Source: CBDBZL01 sp031399025 | GTDB lineage: Bacteria; Pseudomonadota; Alphaproteobacteria; Sphingomonadales; Sphingomonadaceae | Length of the DNA stretch: 37,573 nt | Direction of reading: 5' to 3' | Assembly: GCA_031399025.1 (NCBI GenBank) | Contig: JANNOJ010000060.1 | Coordinates: 1-37,573, forward strand | In this document: one piece after another, positions 31,040 to 37,573 of the stretch | Layout of the letters: every line of letters starts with the position of its first letter | Position numbering within the stretch: the stretch's first letter is position 1 | Made by a program: the position numbers and the translations under genes | Notes under the pieces: model-generated | The model's input: only the letters and a program-made list of their open reading frames with translations | What the model was told of the DNA's origin: nothing | Databases searched by the model: none

Positions 31040-32016
31040 GCGAGCCTGTTTCGGACACCGCCAAGCGGCCCACCCCGCCCCGGCGCAAGCTTGGTCGCGG
31101 GCTCGGTGCGCTGATGGGCGAAGTGCGGCGGGAAGAGGCGGTCCCGGCCGCCGCTGCGCCAACAACACCGAGCGATGTTGCAACGCAGCAAAAGCCCGGA
31201 GCCCCTGCCGCCGCCCCCGCCGGTCTTGCTACGCTGGCGGTGGCGTCGATCGAGCCGCATCCCGACCAGCCGCGCCGGCGGTTCGACGAACAGGCGCTGG
31301 ATGAGCTCGCGGCCTCGATCTCGGCGCGGGGGATGATCCAGCCGGTCATCGTCACTCCGCTGCCCGGCGGGCGCTATCGGCTGGTTGCGGGCGAGCGCCG
31401 CTGGCGCGCCGCGCAGAAGGCACAACTGCATGAAATTCCAGCATTAGTTCGCGAGCTCGACGAGCGTGAAGTGACCGCGCTGGCGCTGATCGAGAACCTG
31501 CAGCGCGAGGACCTCAACCCGGTCGAAGAGGCGCGCGCCTATTTCCGCCTGGCCGAACAGGAGGGGATGACCCAGACCGAGATCGCGGCGATGGTCGACA
31601 AGTCGCGCAGCCACGTCGCCAATCTGCAGCGGCTGCTGCTGCTGCCCGAGGAGGTGCTGGCTTATCTCGAGGTCGGGCGGCTGAACATGGGGCACGCTCG
31701 GGCGTTGATCGGCCATGGCGAGGCCGCGGCGTTGGCCCGCCAGGCGGTCGAGAAGTCGCTCACCGTGCGCGAGGTGGAACGCTTGACCCGCAAGCCAGCG
31801 ACGCCGCGCGCGCCGCAGCGCCGGGCGCGCGAGCCGCGCGACCTGGAGTCCGAGGCCGATATCGCCGCGATCGAGCGCCAGCTGGAGGATTTCCTCGGGT
31901 TGACGGTGAAGATCGCCAGCGATGCCGATCCGCGCTCGGGTGCCCTGACGGTCAAGTACCGCACGCTCGACCAGCTCGATCTCATTTGCCAGCGGCTGAC
32001 CGGGCGCGGCATCTAG
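31036..32016 (+). CDS. parB: Chromosome partitioning protein ParB, TTG start
   Basis: 326 residues. The N-terminal RKLGRGLGALMG (17-28) is the ParA-contacting motif; after a Pro/Ala-rich linker the CTP-binding domain has QPRRRFDEQALDELAASI and GERRWRA (119-125), then ENLQRED (153-159) and the helix-turn-helix (TQTEIAAMVDKSRSHVANLQ, 179-198) that reads parS; the C-terminal dimerisation region ends with RGI. There is no ATG near the N-terminus; TTG at 31036 overlaps the parA stop (TTGA) and has AAAGGA about 8 bases upstream. Three parS targets lie within 3.2 kb upstream. Confidence 0.95.
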   Translation: MSEPVSDTAKRPTPPRRKLGRGLGALMGEVRREEAVPAAAAPTTPSDVATQQKPGAPAAAPAGLATLAVASIEPHPDQPRRRFDEQALDELAASISARGMIQPVIVTPLPGGRYRLVAGERRWRAAQKAQLHEIPALVRELDEREVTALALIENLQREDLNPVEEARAYFRLAEQEGMTQTEIAAMVDKSRSHVANLQRLLLLPEEVLAYLEVGRLNMGHARALIGHGEAAALARQAVEKSLTVREVERLTRKPATPRAPQRRAREPRDLESEADIAAIERQLEDFLGLTVKIASDADPRSGALTVKYRTLDQLDLICQRLTGRGI

Positions 32017-32041
32017 TTCTTCGCCTGGCTGCCGGTGCGGG

Positions 32042-32539
32042 TCAGATCCGCGGCGAGATGAGCCGGGCGAGGGCTTCGAGCCCGGCCTGGTCCTCGGCAT
32101 CGAACCGGGCGAGCCGCGGGCTGTCGCAATCGATCACCGCGATCACCTGTTCGCGGCCATCCGCGCCCCGGCGCAGGACCGGGACCACCAGCTCGGAACG
32201 GCTGTCGGCATCGCAGGCGATGTGGCCGGGAAAGGCATGGACATCGGCCACCAGCTGGCTCTCGCCGGTCGCGGCCGCGGTGCCGCAGACCCCCTGACCC
32301 AGCGCGATGCGCAGGCAGGCGGGCTTGCCGCGGAACGGCCCCAGCACCAGCTCGCCTGCGACCATGCGGTAGAACCCGGTCCAGTTGCACTCGGGCAGCC
32401 ATTGCCCCAGCAGCGCGGCGAGATTGGCCATGTTGGCGACCGGGTCGCGCTCGCCCGCGGTCAGCGCGTCCGCCGCGGCGCACAGCCCGCGGTAGAGTTC
32501 GGGCTTGGCCGGCGCGGGATCGTGGGACAAATCGAACAT
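32042..32539 (-). CDS. msrC: Free methionine-R-sulfoxide reductase (GAF domain)
   Basis: 165 residues, a single GAF domain of the fRMsr type: NWTGFYRMV, LVLGPFRGKPACLRIALGQG, VCGTAA, DVHAFPGHIACDADSRSE. The three Cys C75, C85 and C109 match the spacing of the catalytic and resolving Cys in E. coli fRMsr. It reduces free Met-R-sulfoxide using thioredoxin, as oxidative damage repair. It is convergent with parB and divergent from the PQQ-type dehydrogenase gene. Confidence 0.9.
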   Translation of the reverse strand: MFDLSHDPAPAKPELYRGLCAAADALTAGERDPVANMANLAALLGQWLPECNWTGFYRMVAGELVLGPFRGKPACLRIALGQGVCGTAAATGESQLVADVHAFPGHIACDADSRSELVVPVLRRGADGREQVIAVIDCDSPRLARFDAEDQAGLEALARLISPRI

Positions 32540-32567
32540 CGGGGCGGAAGCTAGCCCAGCAAAGCGA

Positions 32568-32596
32568 TTGCCGCAAAGCCGTGGGCGACGTATTTT
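32568..32596 (+). promoter_or_regulatory. Probable leaderless promoter of the PQQ-type dehydrogenase gene
   Basis: TTGCCG (32568-32573), 17 bases, TATTTT (32591-32596), then seven bases to the ATG at 32604. No ribosome-binding site precedes the ATG, so the transcript probably starts at or next to it. Confidence 0.5.
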
Positions 32597-32603
32597 GCCC
32601 GCC

Positions 32604-34067
32604 ATGTCGCTCATCAAGAAGGGCCTGATCGGCCTCGTCATCGTCCTCGTCCTGCTGGCGATCGCGCTGTGGTGGGTCACCCGACCAGCCGTGGCGACCC
32701 TGCCGCTGGCCGATGTGTCCGGCACCGATCCGGTGCTCGCCGAGCCCGACCCGCAGCGCATTCCCACGGTTGGCATCGCCCGGCCGATCGGCTGGCCCGA
32801 GGGCGCGGAGCCCGAGGCGGCCGAGGGGCTGGAGGTCAACCGCTTCGCCGATGGCCTGACGCATCCGCGCATCCTCTACACGCTGCCCAATGGCGACGTG
32901 CTCGTCACCCTGACCAACGCGCCGCCCGGCCCGCGCGGCGGTGGTGGCATCATGGGCTTCGTCGCCGGCCTGCTGTTCGCCCGGGCCGGCGCCGACGTGC
33001 CCTCGCCCAACCAGCTGGTGCTGCTGCGCGACGCGGACAGCGACGGCGTGGCCGAGGATCGCTGGGTACTGCGCGACGATCTCGCCTCCCCCTCGGGGAT
33101 CGCCTGGGCCGACGACCGGCTCTATGTCGCCAACCACAACGCGGTGCTGCGCTTCGATTACGCGCTCGGCGCGACCCAGCTGACCGGCGCGCCGACCAAG
33201 CTGATGGACCTGCCACCCGGGACCGGGCACTGGATGCGCAACATCGTCCTCAACGAGGAGGCGACGCGGCTGTACGTGGCGGTGGGCTCGGCCTCGAATA
33301 TCGGCGAGCAGGGGATGGAGGTCGAGGAAGGCCGGGCGGCGATCCACGAGCTCAACCTCGAGACCGGCGCCAGCCGCATCTTCGGCGCCGGCCTGCGCAA
33401 CCCCAATGGCCTGGACTGGAACCCGTGGACCGGGGAATTGTGGACCACGGTCAACGAGCGCGACTTGCTCGGCTCGGACCTGGTGCCCGATTATCTGTCG
33501 AACGTGCCGGTGGGCGTGAATTACGGCTGGCCCTGGGTGTATTACGACGAGATCATCGACGAGCGCGTCGAGGCGCCGATGCCCAATTTTCTGACCACCT
33601 ACACCCGCACGCCCGTCTATGCGCTGGGGCCGCACGTGGCGGCGCTGGGCCTGGTGTTCACCCAGGAAGGCGCGCGCATGGGGCCCGGCTTCGGGCCCGG
33701 CGCGTTCATCGCCCGGCACGGTTCGTGGAACCGGGTGCCGCCGGCCGGCTATGACGTGGTGTTCGTGGCGTTCGACGAACGCGGCAACCCGGTGGGCAAA
33801 CCGCGCACGGTGCTGGAGAGCTTCCTGGCGGGCGAGGGCGAGACTTTCGGGCGGCCCACCTGGGTGGAATGGGACCGCACCGGCGCGCTGCTGGTGAGCG
33901 ACGACACCGGCAACACGATCTGGCGGGTGAGCGCACCGGGCGCGGCCGGCGCGGCGGCGATCGAGCGCAACCGGGGCGAGCGGCTGCCACCCCAGCGCGA
34001 GCTGCGCGGCGACCCGGCCCGCGCCTTCGAGAATCCGCCGGCCGATCTCCAGCCCGGCGCGCTCTGA
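32604..34067 (+). CDS. PQQ-dependent sugar dehydrogenase-like (sorbosone dehydrogenase type) protein
   Basis: 487 residues. An N-terminal membrane anchor (about 6-25, KGLIGLVIVLVLLAIALWWV) is followed by a periplasmic six-bladed beta-propeller of the soluble glucose/sorbosone dehydrogenase family. Recognisable pieces: GLTHPRILYTLPNGDVLVT, SPSGIAWADDRLYVAN, GTGHWMRNIVLNEEATRLYVAVGS, FGAGLRNPNGLDWNPWTGELW, NYGWPWVYY, RHGSWNR and DDTGNTIWRV. It probably oxidises a sugar or aldose with PQQ, but no PQQ synthesis genes are in the window and the substrate is unknown. The ATG at 32604 is chosen over an upstream frame because the anchor begins there. Confidence 0.85.
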   Translation: MSLIKKGLIGLVIVLVLLAIALWWVTRPAVATLPLADVSGTDPVLAEPDPQRIPTVGIARPIGWPEGAEPEAAEGLEVNRFADGLTHPRILYTLPNGDVLVTLTNAPPGPRGGGGIMGFVAGLLFARAGADVPSPNQLVLLRDADSDGVAEDRWVLRDDLASPSGIAWADDRLYVANHNAVLRFDYALGATQLTGAPTKLMDLPPGTGHWMRNIVLNEEATRLYVAVGSASNIGEQGMEVEEGRAAIHELNLETGASRIFGAGLRNPNGLDWNPWTGELWTTVNERDLLGSDLVPDYLSNVPVGVNYGWPWVYYDEIIDERVEAPMPNFLTTYTRTPVYALGPHVAALGLVFTQEGARMGPGFGPGAFIARHGSWNRVPPAGYDVVFVAFDERGNPVGKPRTVLESFLAGEGETFGRPTWVEWDRTGALLVSDDTGNTIWRVSAPGAAGAAAIERNRGERLPPQRELRGDPARAFENPPADLQPGAL

Positions 34068-34077
34068 GAGGGCCGCG

Positions 34078-34923
34078 TCAGCCGAGCGCGCGACCGGCGC
34101 GGGCGGCCAGCTCGGTGATGAAATGCCAGGCCACCCGTCCCGAGCGCGCCCCGCGGCGCTTGGCCCATTCGAGCGTCTCCGCCTCGTCCAGCGCGAGGCC
34201 ATATTCCGCCGCATAGCCGCGCACGATGGCGAGGTATTCCTCCTGGCTGCAGGCGTGAAAACCCAGCGACAGGCCGAAGCGGTCGGCAAGCGCGAGCTGG
34301 TCGTCCGTCGCATCGCGCGGGTTCAGCGGGTCCTCCTGCTCGCTCGCCGTGCGGGCCAGGATGGCGCGGCGATTGGCGGTGACGGCGAGGCGGGTGTTGG
34401 CGCCGCGCGCCTCTACTCCGCCGTCGAGCCAGCTACGCAGCGCCCGCGGGCCGACCGCGTCGCCTGGCGCGAAGCCGAGATCGTCGAGGAACACCAGGAA
34501 GTTGCGCGGTCGCTCGGCGAGTTCGGCGAACAGCGCCCCCAGCGTGGGCAGCGCGCCGGCCGCGACCTGGACCAGCGCGAGCCCGCCGTTCCCCTCGCCC
34601 TGCGCCTCCCTGACGCAGGCACGGATCAGCGCCGATTTGCCCATGCCGCGCGCGCCCCACAGCAGCATGTCGTGCGCTGCATGACCCGCGGCCAGGCGCG
34701 CGACATTGCGCACGGCCGCGGCTTTCTGCCGGTCGATCCCCCGCAGCAGCGCCAGCCGCGGCGCCTCGAGGGTGGCCACCGCACGCGCGCCGGCGCTGCT
34801 CCAGCTATAGGCGGGTGCGGTCAGCCAATCGACCGGTTCGCGCGCCGGCGGGGCCAGCCGCTCGAGGGCGCCGGCAATTCGCGCCAGCAAAGCGTCATCC
34901 GGGCATTCGCCTTGGTCTTCCAT
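34078..34923 (-). CDS. DUF815 family AAA+ ATPase
   Basis: 281 residues. Walker A WGARGMGKSALIRA (89-102), Walker B FLVFLDDLGF (about 141-150), arginine-rich sensor segment LAVTANRRAILART, and the DUF815 signature DPLNPRDATDDQLALADRFGLSLGF. The function of the family is not established. It is convergent with the dehydrogenase gene (10 bases) and divergent from tsaC/sua5, with only 26 bases between the start codons. Confidence 0.85.
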   Translation of the reverse strand: MEDQGECPDDALLARIAGALERLAPPAREPVDWLTAPAYSWSSAGARAVATLEAPRLALLRGIDRQKAAAVRNVARLAAGHAAHDMLLWGARGMGKSALIRACVREAQGEGNGGLALVQVAAGALPTLGALFAELAERPRNFLVFLDDLGFAPGDAVGPRALRSWLDGGVEARGANTRLAVTANRRAILARTASEQEDPLNPRDATDDQLALADRFGLSLGFHACSQEEYLAIVRGYAAEYGLALDEAETLEWAKRRGARSGRVAWHFITELAARAGRALG

Positions 34924-34949
34924 GGCCTGGCGTCCTATAGCCCGGCGCG

Positions 34950-35900
34950 ATGAGCGGCAAGCGGACCCCTTGCGTGCCGGCGGACGCGGACGGCATCGCC
35001 CGCGCGGTCGCGGTGCTGCGCGCCGGCCGGCTGGTGGCGATCCCGACCGAGACGGTCTACGGCCTCGCCGCCCGGGCCGACAGCGAGGCGGCGGTGGCGC
35101 GGATCTTTGCGGCCAAGGGCCGGCCGGCGTTCAACCCGCTGATCGTGCATGTGGCGGGGGTGGAGCAGGCCGAGACGCTGGCCGAACTGACGCCTCGGGT
35201 GCGCGCCTTTGCCGGCGCGCGATGGCCGGGGCCGGTCACGCTGGTCCTGCCGCGACGAGCCGATGCGGCGCTGGCTCCGTCGGTATCGGCGGGTCTTGCG
35301 ACCGTGGCGATCCGCGCGCCACGGCACCCGGTCGCCCAGGCGGTGATCGCCGGGCTTGGCGTGCCGCTGGCGGCGCCCTCGGCCAACCGCAGCGGCTTCG
35401 TCAGCCCGACCGCCGCGGCGCATGTGCTGGCTACGCTGGACGGGCGGATCGACCTGGTGCTCGACGGGGGGCCGACCGAGGAAGGCCTGGAATCGACCAT
35501 CCTCAAGCTGCGCGGCGATGGGCGCTGGGAGCAATTGCGGCCCGGCCCGGCCGACCCGTCCGACTGGCACGACAATCCCTTCGTCGAGGGCGCGCCGCTA
35601 CCGACAGGGACCATCGAGGCGCCGGGCCAACTCGCCAGCCATTACTCGCCCGGCAAGCCCGTCCGGCTCGACGCCCTGGTCGCCCGGGATGACGAATTCC
35701 TGATCGGCTTTGGCCTGGTCGAGGGCCACGCGACGCTCTCGGCGGGGGCTCAGCTGGCGGAGGCGGCGCAGCGGCTTTATTTCTGCCTGCACGAGGCTGC
35801 CCGGTCGAGCGCGCCGCGAATCGCGGTGGCCCCCGTTCCCGAACAAGGCATCGGCATCGCCATCAACGACCGCCTGCGCCGCGCGGCCACCGCGCTCTAA
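34950..35900 (+). CDS. L-threonylcarbamoyladenylate synthase (Sua5/TsaC type)
   Basis: 316 residues, the long two-domain Sua5 form. N-terminal YrdC domain (about 10-200) with PTETVYGLAA, KGRPAFNPLIVHV, WPGPVTLVLP and APSANRSG, then the smaller C-terminal Sua5 domain after ASHYSPGKPVRL. It makes threonylcarbamoyl-AMP for the t6A37 modification of ANN-decoding tRNAs. The stop overlaps the convergent lipoprotein stop by four bases. Confidence 0.92.
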   Translation: MSGKRTPCVPADADGIARAVAVLRAGRLVAIPTETVYGLAARADSEAAVARIFAAKGRPAFNPLIVHVAGVEQAETLAELTPRVRAFAGARWPGPVTLVLPRRADAALAPSVSAGLATVAIRAPRHPVAQAVIAGLGVPLAAPSANRSGFVSPTAAAHVLATLDGRIDLVLDGGPTEEGLESTILKLRGDGRWEQLRPGPADPSDWHDNPFVEGAPLPTGTIEAPGQLASHYSPGKPVRLDALVARDDEFLIGFGLVEGHATLSAGAQLAEAAQRLYFCLHEAARSSAPRIAVAPVPEQGIGIAINDRLRRAATAL

Positions 35901-36223
35901 TCGCGCTCCGGGTCGGCGGGGATGGTCGGCAGCAGCGCGTCCATCTCGGCCCGGGTGGCGTCGCGCTCGCGGCAGGCGTCGTCATCGCCCTCGCGGCAGT
36001 CTTGGTCGGCCTCGCGCCAATCGCGCTCGAGCCGGGCCAGGCGTTCCTCGCGCCGGCGGATTTCGCGACCGCGGTTCTCGTCGGCTTCGGACTGGCTGGT
36101 GGTGGCCAGATCAACCGCCTTGCCCGCCACCTTGACCGGCGCGGTGACGACATCGACCGCGGTCTTGGCCAGGCACCCGCCGAGCGAGGGGGCCAACAGC
36201 AAGGCGAGGAAAAACCGGCGCAT
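35897..36223 (-). CDS. Small hypothetical lipoprotein
   Basis: 108 residues. The signal peptide MRRFFLALLLAPSLGGC ends in a lipobox with Cys17. The mature protein has a short hydrophobic/basic stretch and then a highly charged helix (about 40-100), rich in Arg, Glu and Asp, with two Cys in DQDCREGDDDACRER. AAGGA upstream fixes the start at 36223. No family recognised. Confidence 0.65.
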   Translation of the reverse strand: MRRFFLALLLAPSLGGCLAKTAVDVVTAPVKVAGKAVDLATTSQSEADENRGREIRRREERLARLERDWREADQDCREGDDDACRERDATRAEMDALLPTIPADPERD

Positions 36224-36267
36224 GGACAGGTCCTTGTAGCCAAGGCCGGTTACGCGCAAGGGAGTTA

Positions 36268-36319
36268 GCGGGCGATTAATGCCCGCCGCCGATTGTCAGA
36301 CGGCCTGTCAGGCGGTCTG
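36268..36319. terminator. Two hairpins after the DUF2807 gene
   Basis: GCGGGC-GATTAAT-GCCCGC (36268-36286) and an 11-base imperfect stem CAGACGGCCTG-T-CAGGCGGTCTG (36297-36319), the latter spanning the DUF2807 stop codon. Together they probably mark the 3' end of that transcript, without a U-tract. Confidence 0.4.
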
Positions 36320-37069
36320 TTCGCCCCGCTCGCAGGTCAAGGTGCCCGAGCCCGCCCGGTCGAGCGTGCAGCGCGCGGCACCGCGCACGGTGACGTTGCC
36401 CGAACCCGCGATCGCCGCGCTCACCTCGCCGTCGGAGGCGATCACCGTGTCGCCCGAGCCGGCGATGGAGATGTCGGCGCGCTCGGCCGTGAGCCCGGCA
36501 AGGTCGGCATCGCCGCTGCCCGCCACGCTGAGGTCGAGCGTTCCCGTGCGCCCGGCGGCGCGGTAGCTGCCGCTGCCCGCGATCGAGACCGCGAGCGCTT
36601 CATTATCCACCCGCAACGTCGACAGCGACCCGGAGCCGGCGATGCTGACCTTGGCCGAGCCCGCCACGCGCTCGCTGACCATTTCGCCCGAGCCGGCGAC
36701 GCTCAGCCGCCGCGGCGGCGCGGGCAGGGTGACGCGCACGGTGGCGGCCCGCGAGCGCGTTGCGCCCTCGCGCGTTCGGCCGATGCGAAGGGTGCCATCC
36801 TCGAACACGAAGCGCAGGTCGGCGGCCTGCGCGCCGTCGCCATCGACGGTCACGGTGAATGCCTCGCTTTGGGTGATCAGCACGCGGTCGGGGCCGAGCA
36901 GGGCGATCGCCTCGGGCGCGGGCCCGGTGGTGTCGAGCTCCGCGAGCGGCACGCCTTCGTTCTCGGCGAAGCGCAGCTCGGCGCTCGACGAGCACCCGCT
37001 CGCCGCCAGCACCACCAACGCCAGCGGGGCGATGGTCCGGATCATCCTGTCATAACGCTTGAAGCGCAT
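36308..37069 (-). CDS. DUF2807 (GIN domain) lipoprotein
   Basis: 253 residues. The signal peptide ends with LAASGC (Cys26), so it is a predicted lipoprotein. The C-terminal part is a right-handed beta-helix-like array of (S/A)-(I/V)-AGSG repeats: VAGSGEM, IAGSGSL, IAGSGSY, VAGSGDA, IAGSGDT and IAGSGNV, each about 18-22 residues apart. This is the head domain of GIN/DUF2807 proteins; function unknown. AGGAGG six bases before the ATG fixes the start at 37069, and a promoter lies at 37093-37121. Confidence 0.85.
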   Translation of the reverse strand: MRFKRYDRMIRTIAPLALVVLAASGCSSSAELRFAENEGVPLAELDTTGPAPEAIALLGPDRVLITQSEAFTVTVDGDGAQAADLRFVFEDGTLRIGRTREGATRSRAATVRVTLPAPPRRLSVAGSGEMVSERVAGSAKVSIAGSGSLSTLRVDNEALAVSIAGSGSYRAAGRTGTLDLSVAGSGDADLAGLTAERADISIAGSGDTVIASDGEVSAAIAGSGNVTVRGAARCTLDRAGSGTLTCERGEQTA

Positions 37070-37092
37070 TGCCGGCCTCCTGTGTTATCTAC

Positions 37093-37121
37093 TTAATACA
37101 GGCGGCTTGACCGCGTGACAA
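37093..37121 (-). promoter_or_regulatory. Housekeeping-type promoter of the DUF2807 gene
   Basis: On the minus strand TTGTCA (37121-37116), 17 bases, TATTAA (37098-37093). It predicts a leader of about 17 bases that contains the AGGAGG ribosome-binding site. Confidence 0.6.
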
Positions 37122-37166
37122 TCGCGGTTGGTCGAGATGGGTCGGGGCTTCGCCGGGCGCCCCAAC

Positions 37167-37200
37167 AAAAGGCCGCGCCGCATCGCTGCGGGCGCCGCCC
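37167..37200 (-). terminator. Probable Rho-independent terminator of carD
   Basis: On the minus strand a GC-rich stem including CCGCA-GCGA-TGCGG (37191-37178) runs into GCGCGGCC and then TTTTGTT (37170-37164). It lies 37-70 bases after the carD stop. A longer alternative pairing uses GCCGCGCC next to the carD stop. Confidence 0.5.
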
Positions 37201-37236
37201 CTTCGGATAACGGGCTATCGCGTGAAAGGGCGCGGC

Positions 37237-37573
37237 TTAGGCGTCCTCGGTATTGTCGTAATATTGCGGCGCATGCTCCTTGAGCACGTCGAGGATCTTG
37301 GCGAGCGCGGCCGGCTCGTCGAGCTTCTCCATCGCTGCAAGTTCGCGCGCCAGGCGGCTGGAGGCCGCTTCGAAGATCTGGCGTTCGGAATAGCTCTGCT
37401 CGGGCTGGTCCTCGGGACGGAACAGGTCGCGCGTCACCTCGGCGATCGACACCAGGTCGCCCGAATTGATCTTCGCCTCATAGTCCTGGGCGCGGCGCGA
37501 CCACATGGTGCGCTTGACCTTCGGCTTGCCCTTCAGCGTCGCCAGCGCCTCCTGCATGGTCTTGTCGGACGAA
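37237..37573 (-). CDS. carD: CarD family transcriptional regulator, C-terminal part
   Basis: Partial: the gene runs off the right edge, so only about the last 112 residues are visible. KVKRTMWSRRAQDYEAKINSG, EDQPEQSYSERQIFEAA and KLDEPAALAKILDVLKEHAP match the helical C-terminal domain of CarD proteins in alphaproteobacteria; the N-terminal RNA-polymerase-interacting domain lies outside. CarD binds the polymerase beta subunit and stabilises open complexes at housekeeping promoters. Confidence 0.88.
   Translation of the reverse strand, partial: SSDKTMQEALATLKGKPKVKRTMWSRRAQDYEAKINSGDLVSIAEVTRDLFRPEDQPEQSYSERQIFEAASSRLARELAAMEKLDEPAALAKILDVLKEHAPQYYDNTEDA

Noticed and set aside
1..37573. CRISPR arrays, rRNA or tRNA genes, prophage or integrative elements
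   Set aside because: No regularly spaced repeats, cloverleaf-like genes, integrase or phage structural genes were found on reading both strands; the IS630 relic is the only mobile-element trace apart from small repeats.

Overview
The window is GC-rich chromosomal DNA from an alphaproteobacterium, most likely a member of the Sphingomonadales (Sphingomonadaceae or Erythrobacteraceae). Evidence: the gene order ppsR-maf-aroE-coaE-dnaQ facing hemE-hemJ-rho-mnmE-mnmG-rsmG-parA-parB; lineage-typical small families (UrcA, DUF1491, DUF6489, DUF2497/PopZ); and a GGAAC-N16-CGTT general-stress (EcfG-type) promoter. I identified no rRNA, tRNA, CRISPR array or prophage. The only trace of mobile DNA is a decayed IS630-type transposase tail at the left edge, plus small dispersed repeats.

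Layout. 1-0.4 kb: IS630 remnant. 0.4-3.6 kb: a stress module, with two tandem Tat-exported ferritin-like (desiccation-related) proteins and a DUF2061 membrane protein, divergent from a Crp/Fnr regulator; EcfG-type promoters point both ways. 3.6-6.4 kb: phosphoesterase and diacylglycerol-kinase-family genes (overlapping), a small membrane protein and an UrcA protein. 6.4-10.2 kb: a LytS/LytTR-type two-component pair and class I fumarase. 10.4-13.3 kb: a degenerate PCMT-family protein, a TolC-type outer membrane channel and PopZ. 13.4-16.7 kb: a 2Fe-2S ferredoxin, a membrane protein, a CBS protein, an IscA/ErpA-type carrier, exonuclease III and a SleB-type wall hydrolase. 16.9-19.0 kb: hpf-ptsN-thioesterase-DUF1491. 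19.1-22.7 kb: ppsR-maf-aroE-coaE-dnaQ, read leftward.

22.72-23.04 kb is the best candidate for the chromosome replication origin. It lies between divergent ppsR and hemE, as the Caulobacter origin lies next to hemE. It holds three GCGGGGACAA repeats, DnaA-box-like sites and a strongly AT-rich tract. Rightward follow hemE, hemJ, rho, and then a compact run DUF6489-mnmE-mnmG-rsmG-parA-parB carrying three parS sites (27.9, 29.1 and 30.2 kb), two of them inside coding sequence. With popZ about 10 kb on the other side, the origin, the centromere sites, ParA/ParB and the likely polar anchor of the ParB complex all lie within 20 kb. Genes next to the origin point away from it, co-directional with replication.

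32.0-37.6 kb: free methionine-R-sulfoxide reductase, a PQQ-type sugar-dehydrogenase-like protein, a DUF815 ATPase, threonylcarbamoyl-AMP synthase, a small lipoprotein, a DUF2807 lipoprotein and the C-terminal part of CarD cut by the window edge.

Many adjacent genes overlap by ATGA, GTGA or TTGA. aroE and parB appear to start with TTG. Two genes (the IscA-type carrier and the PQQ-type dehydrogenase) appear to have leaderless promoters. All calls come from reading sequence and motifs; no database search was run.
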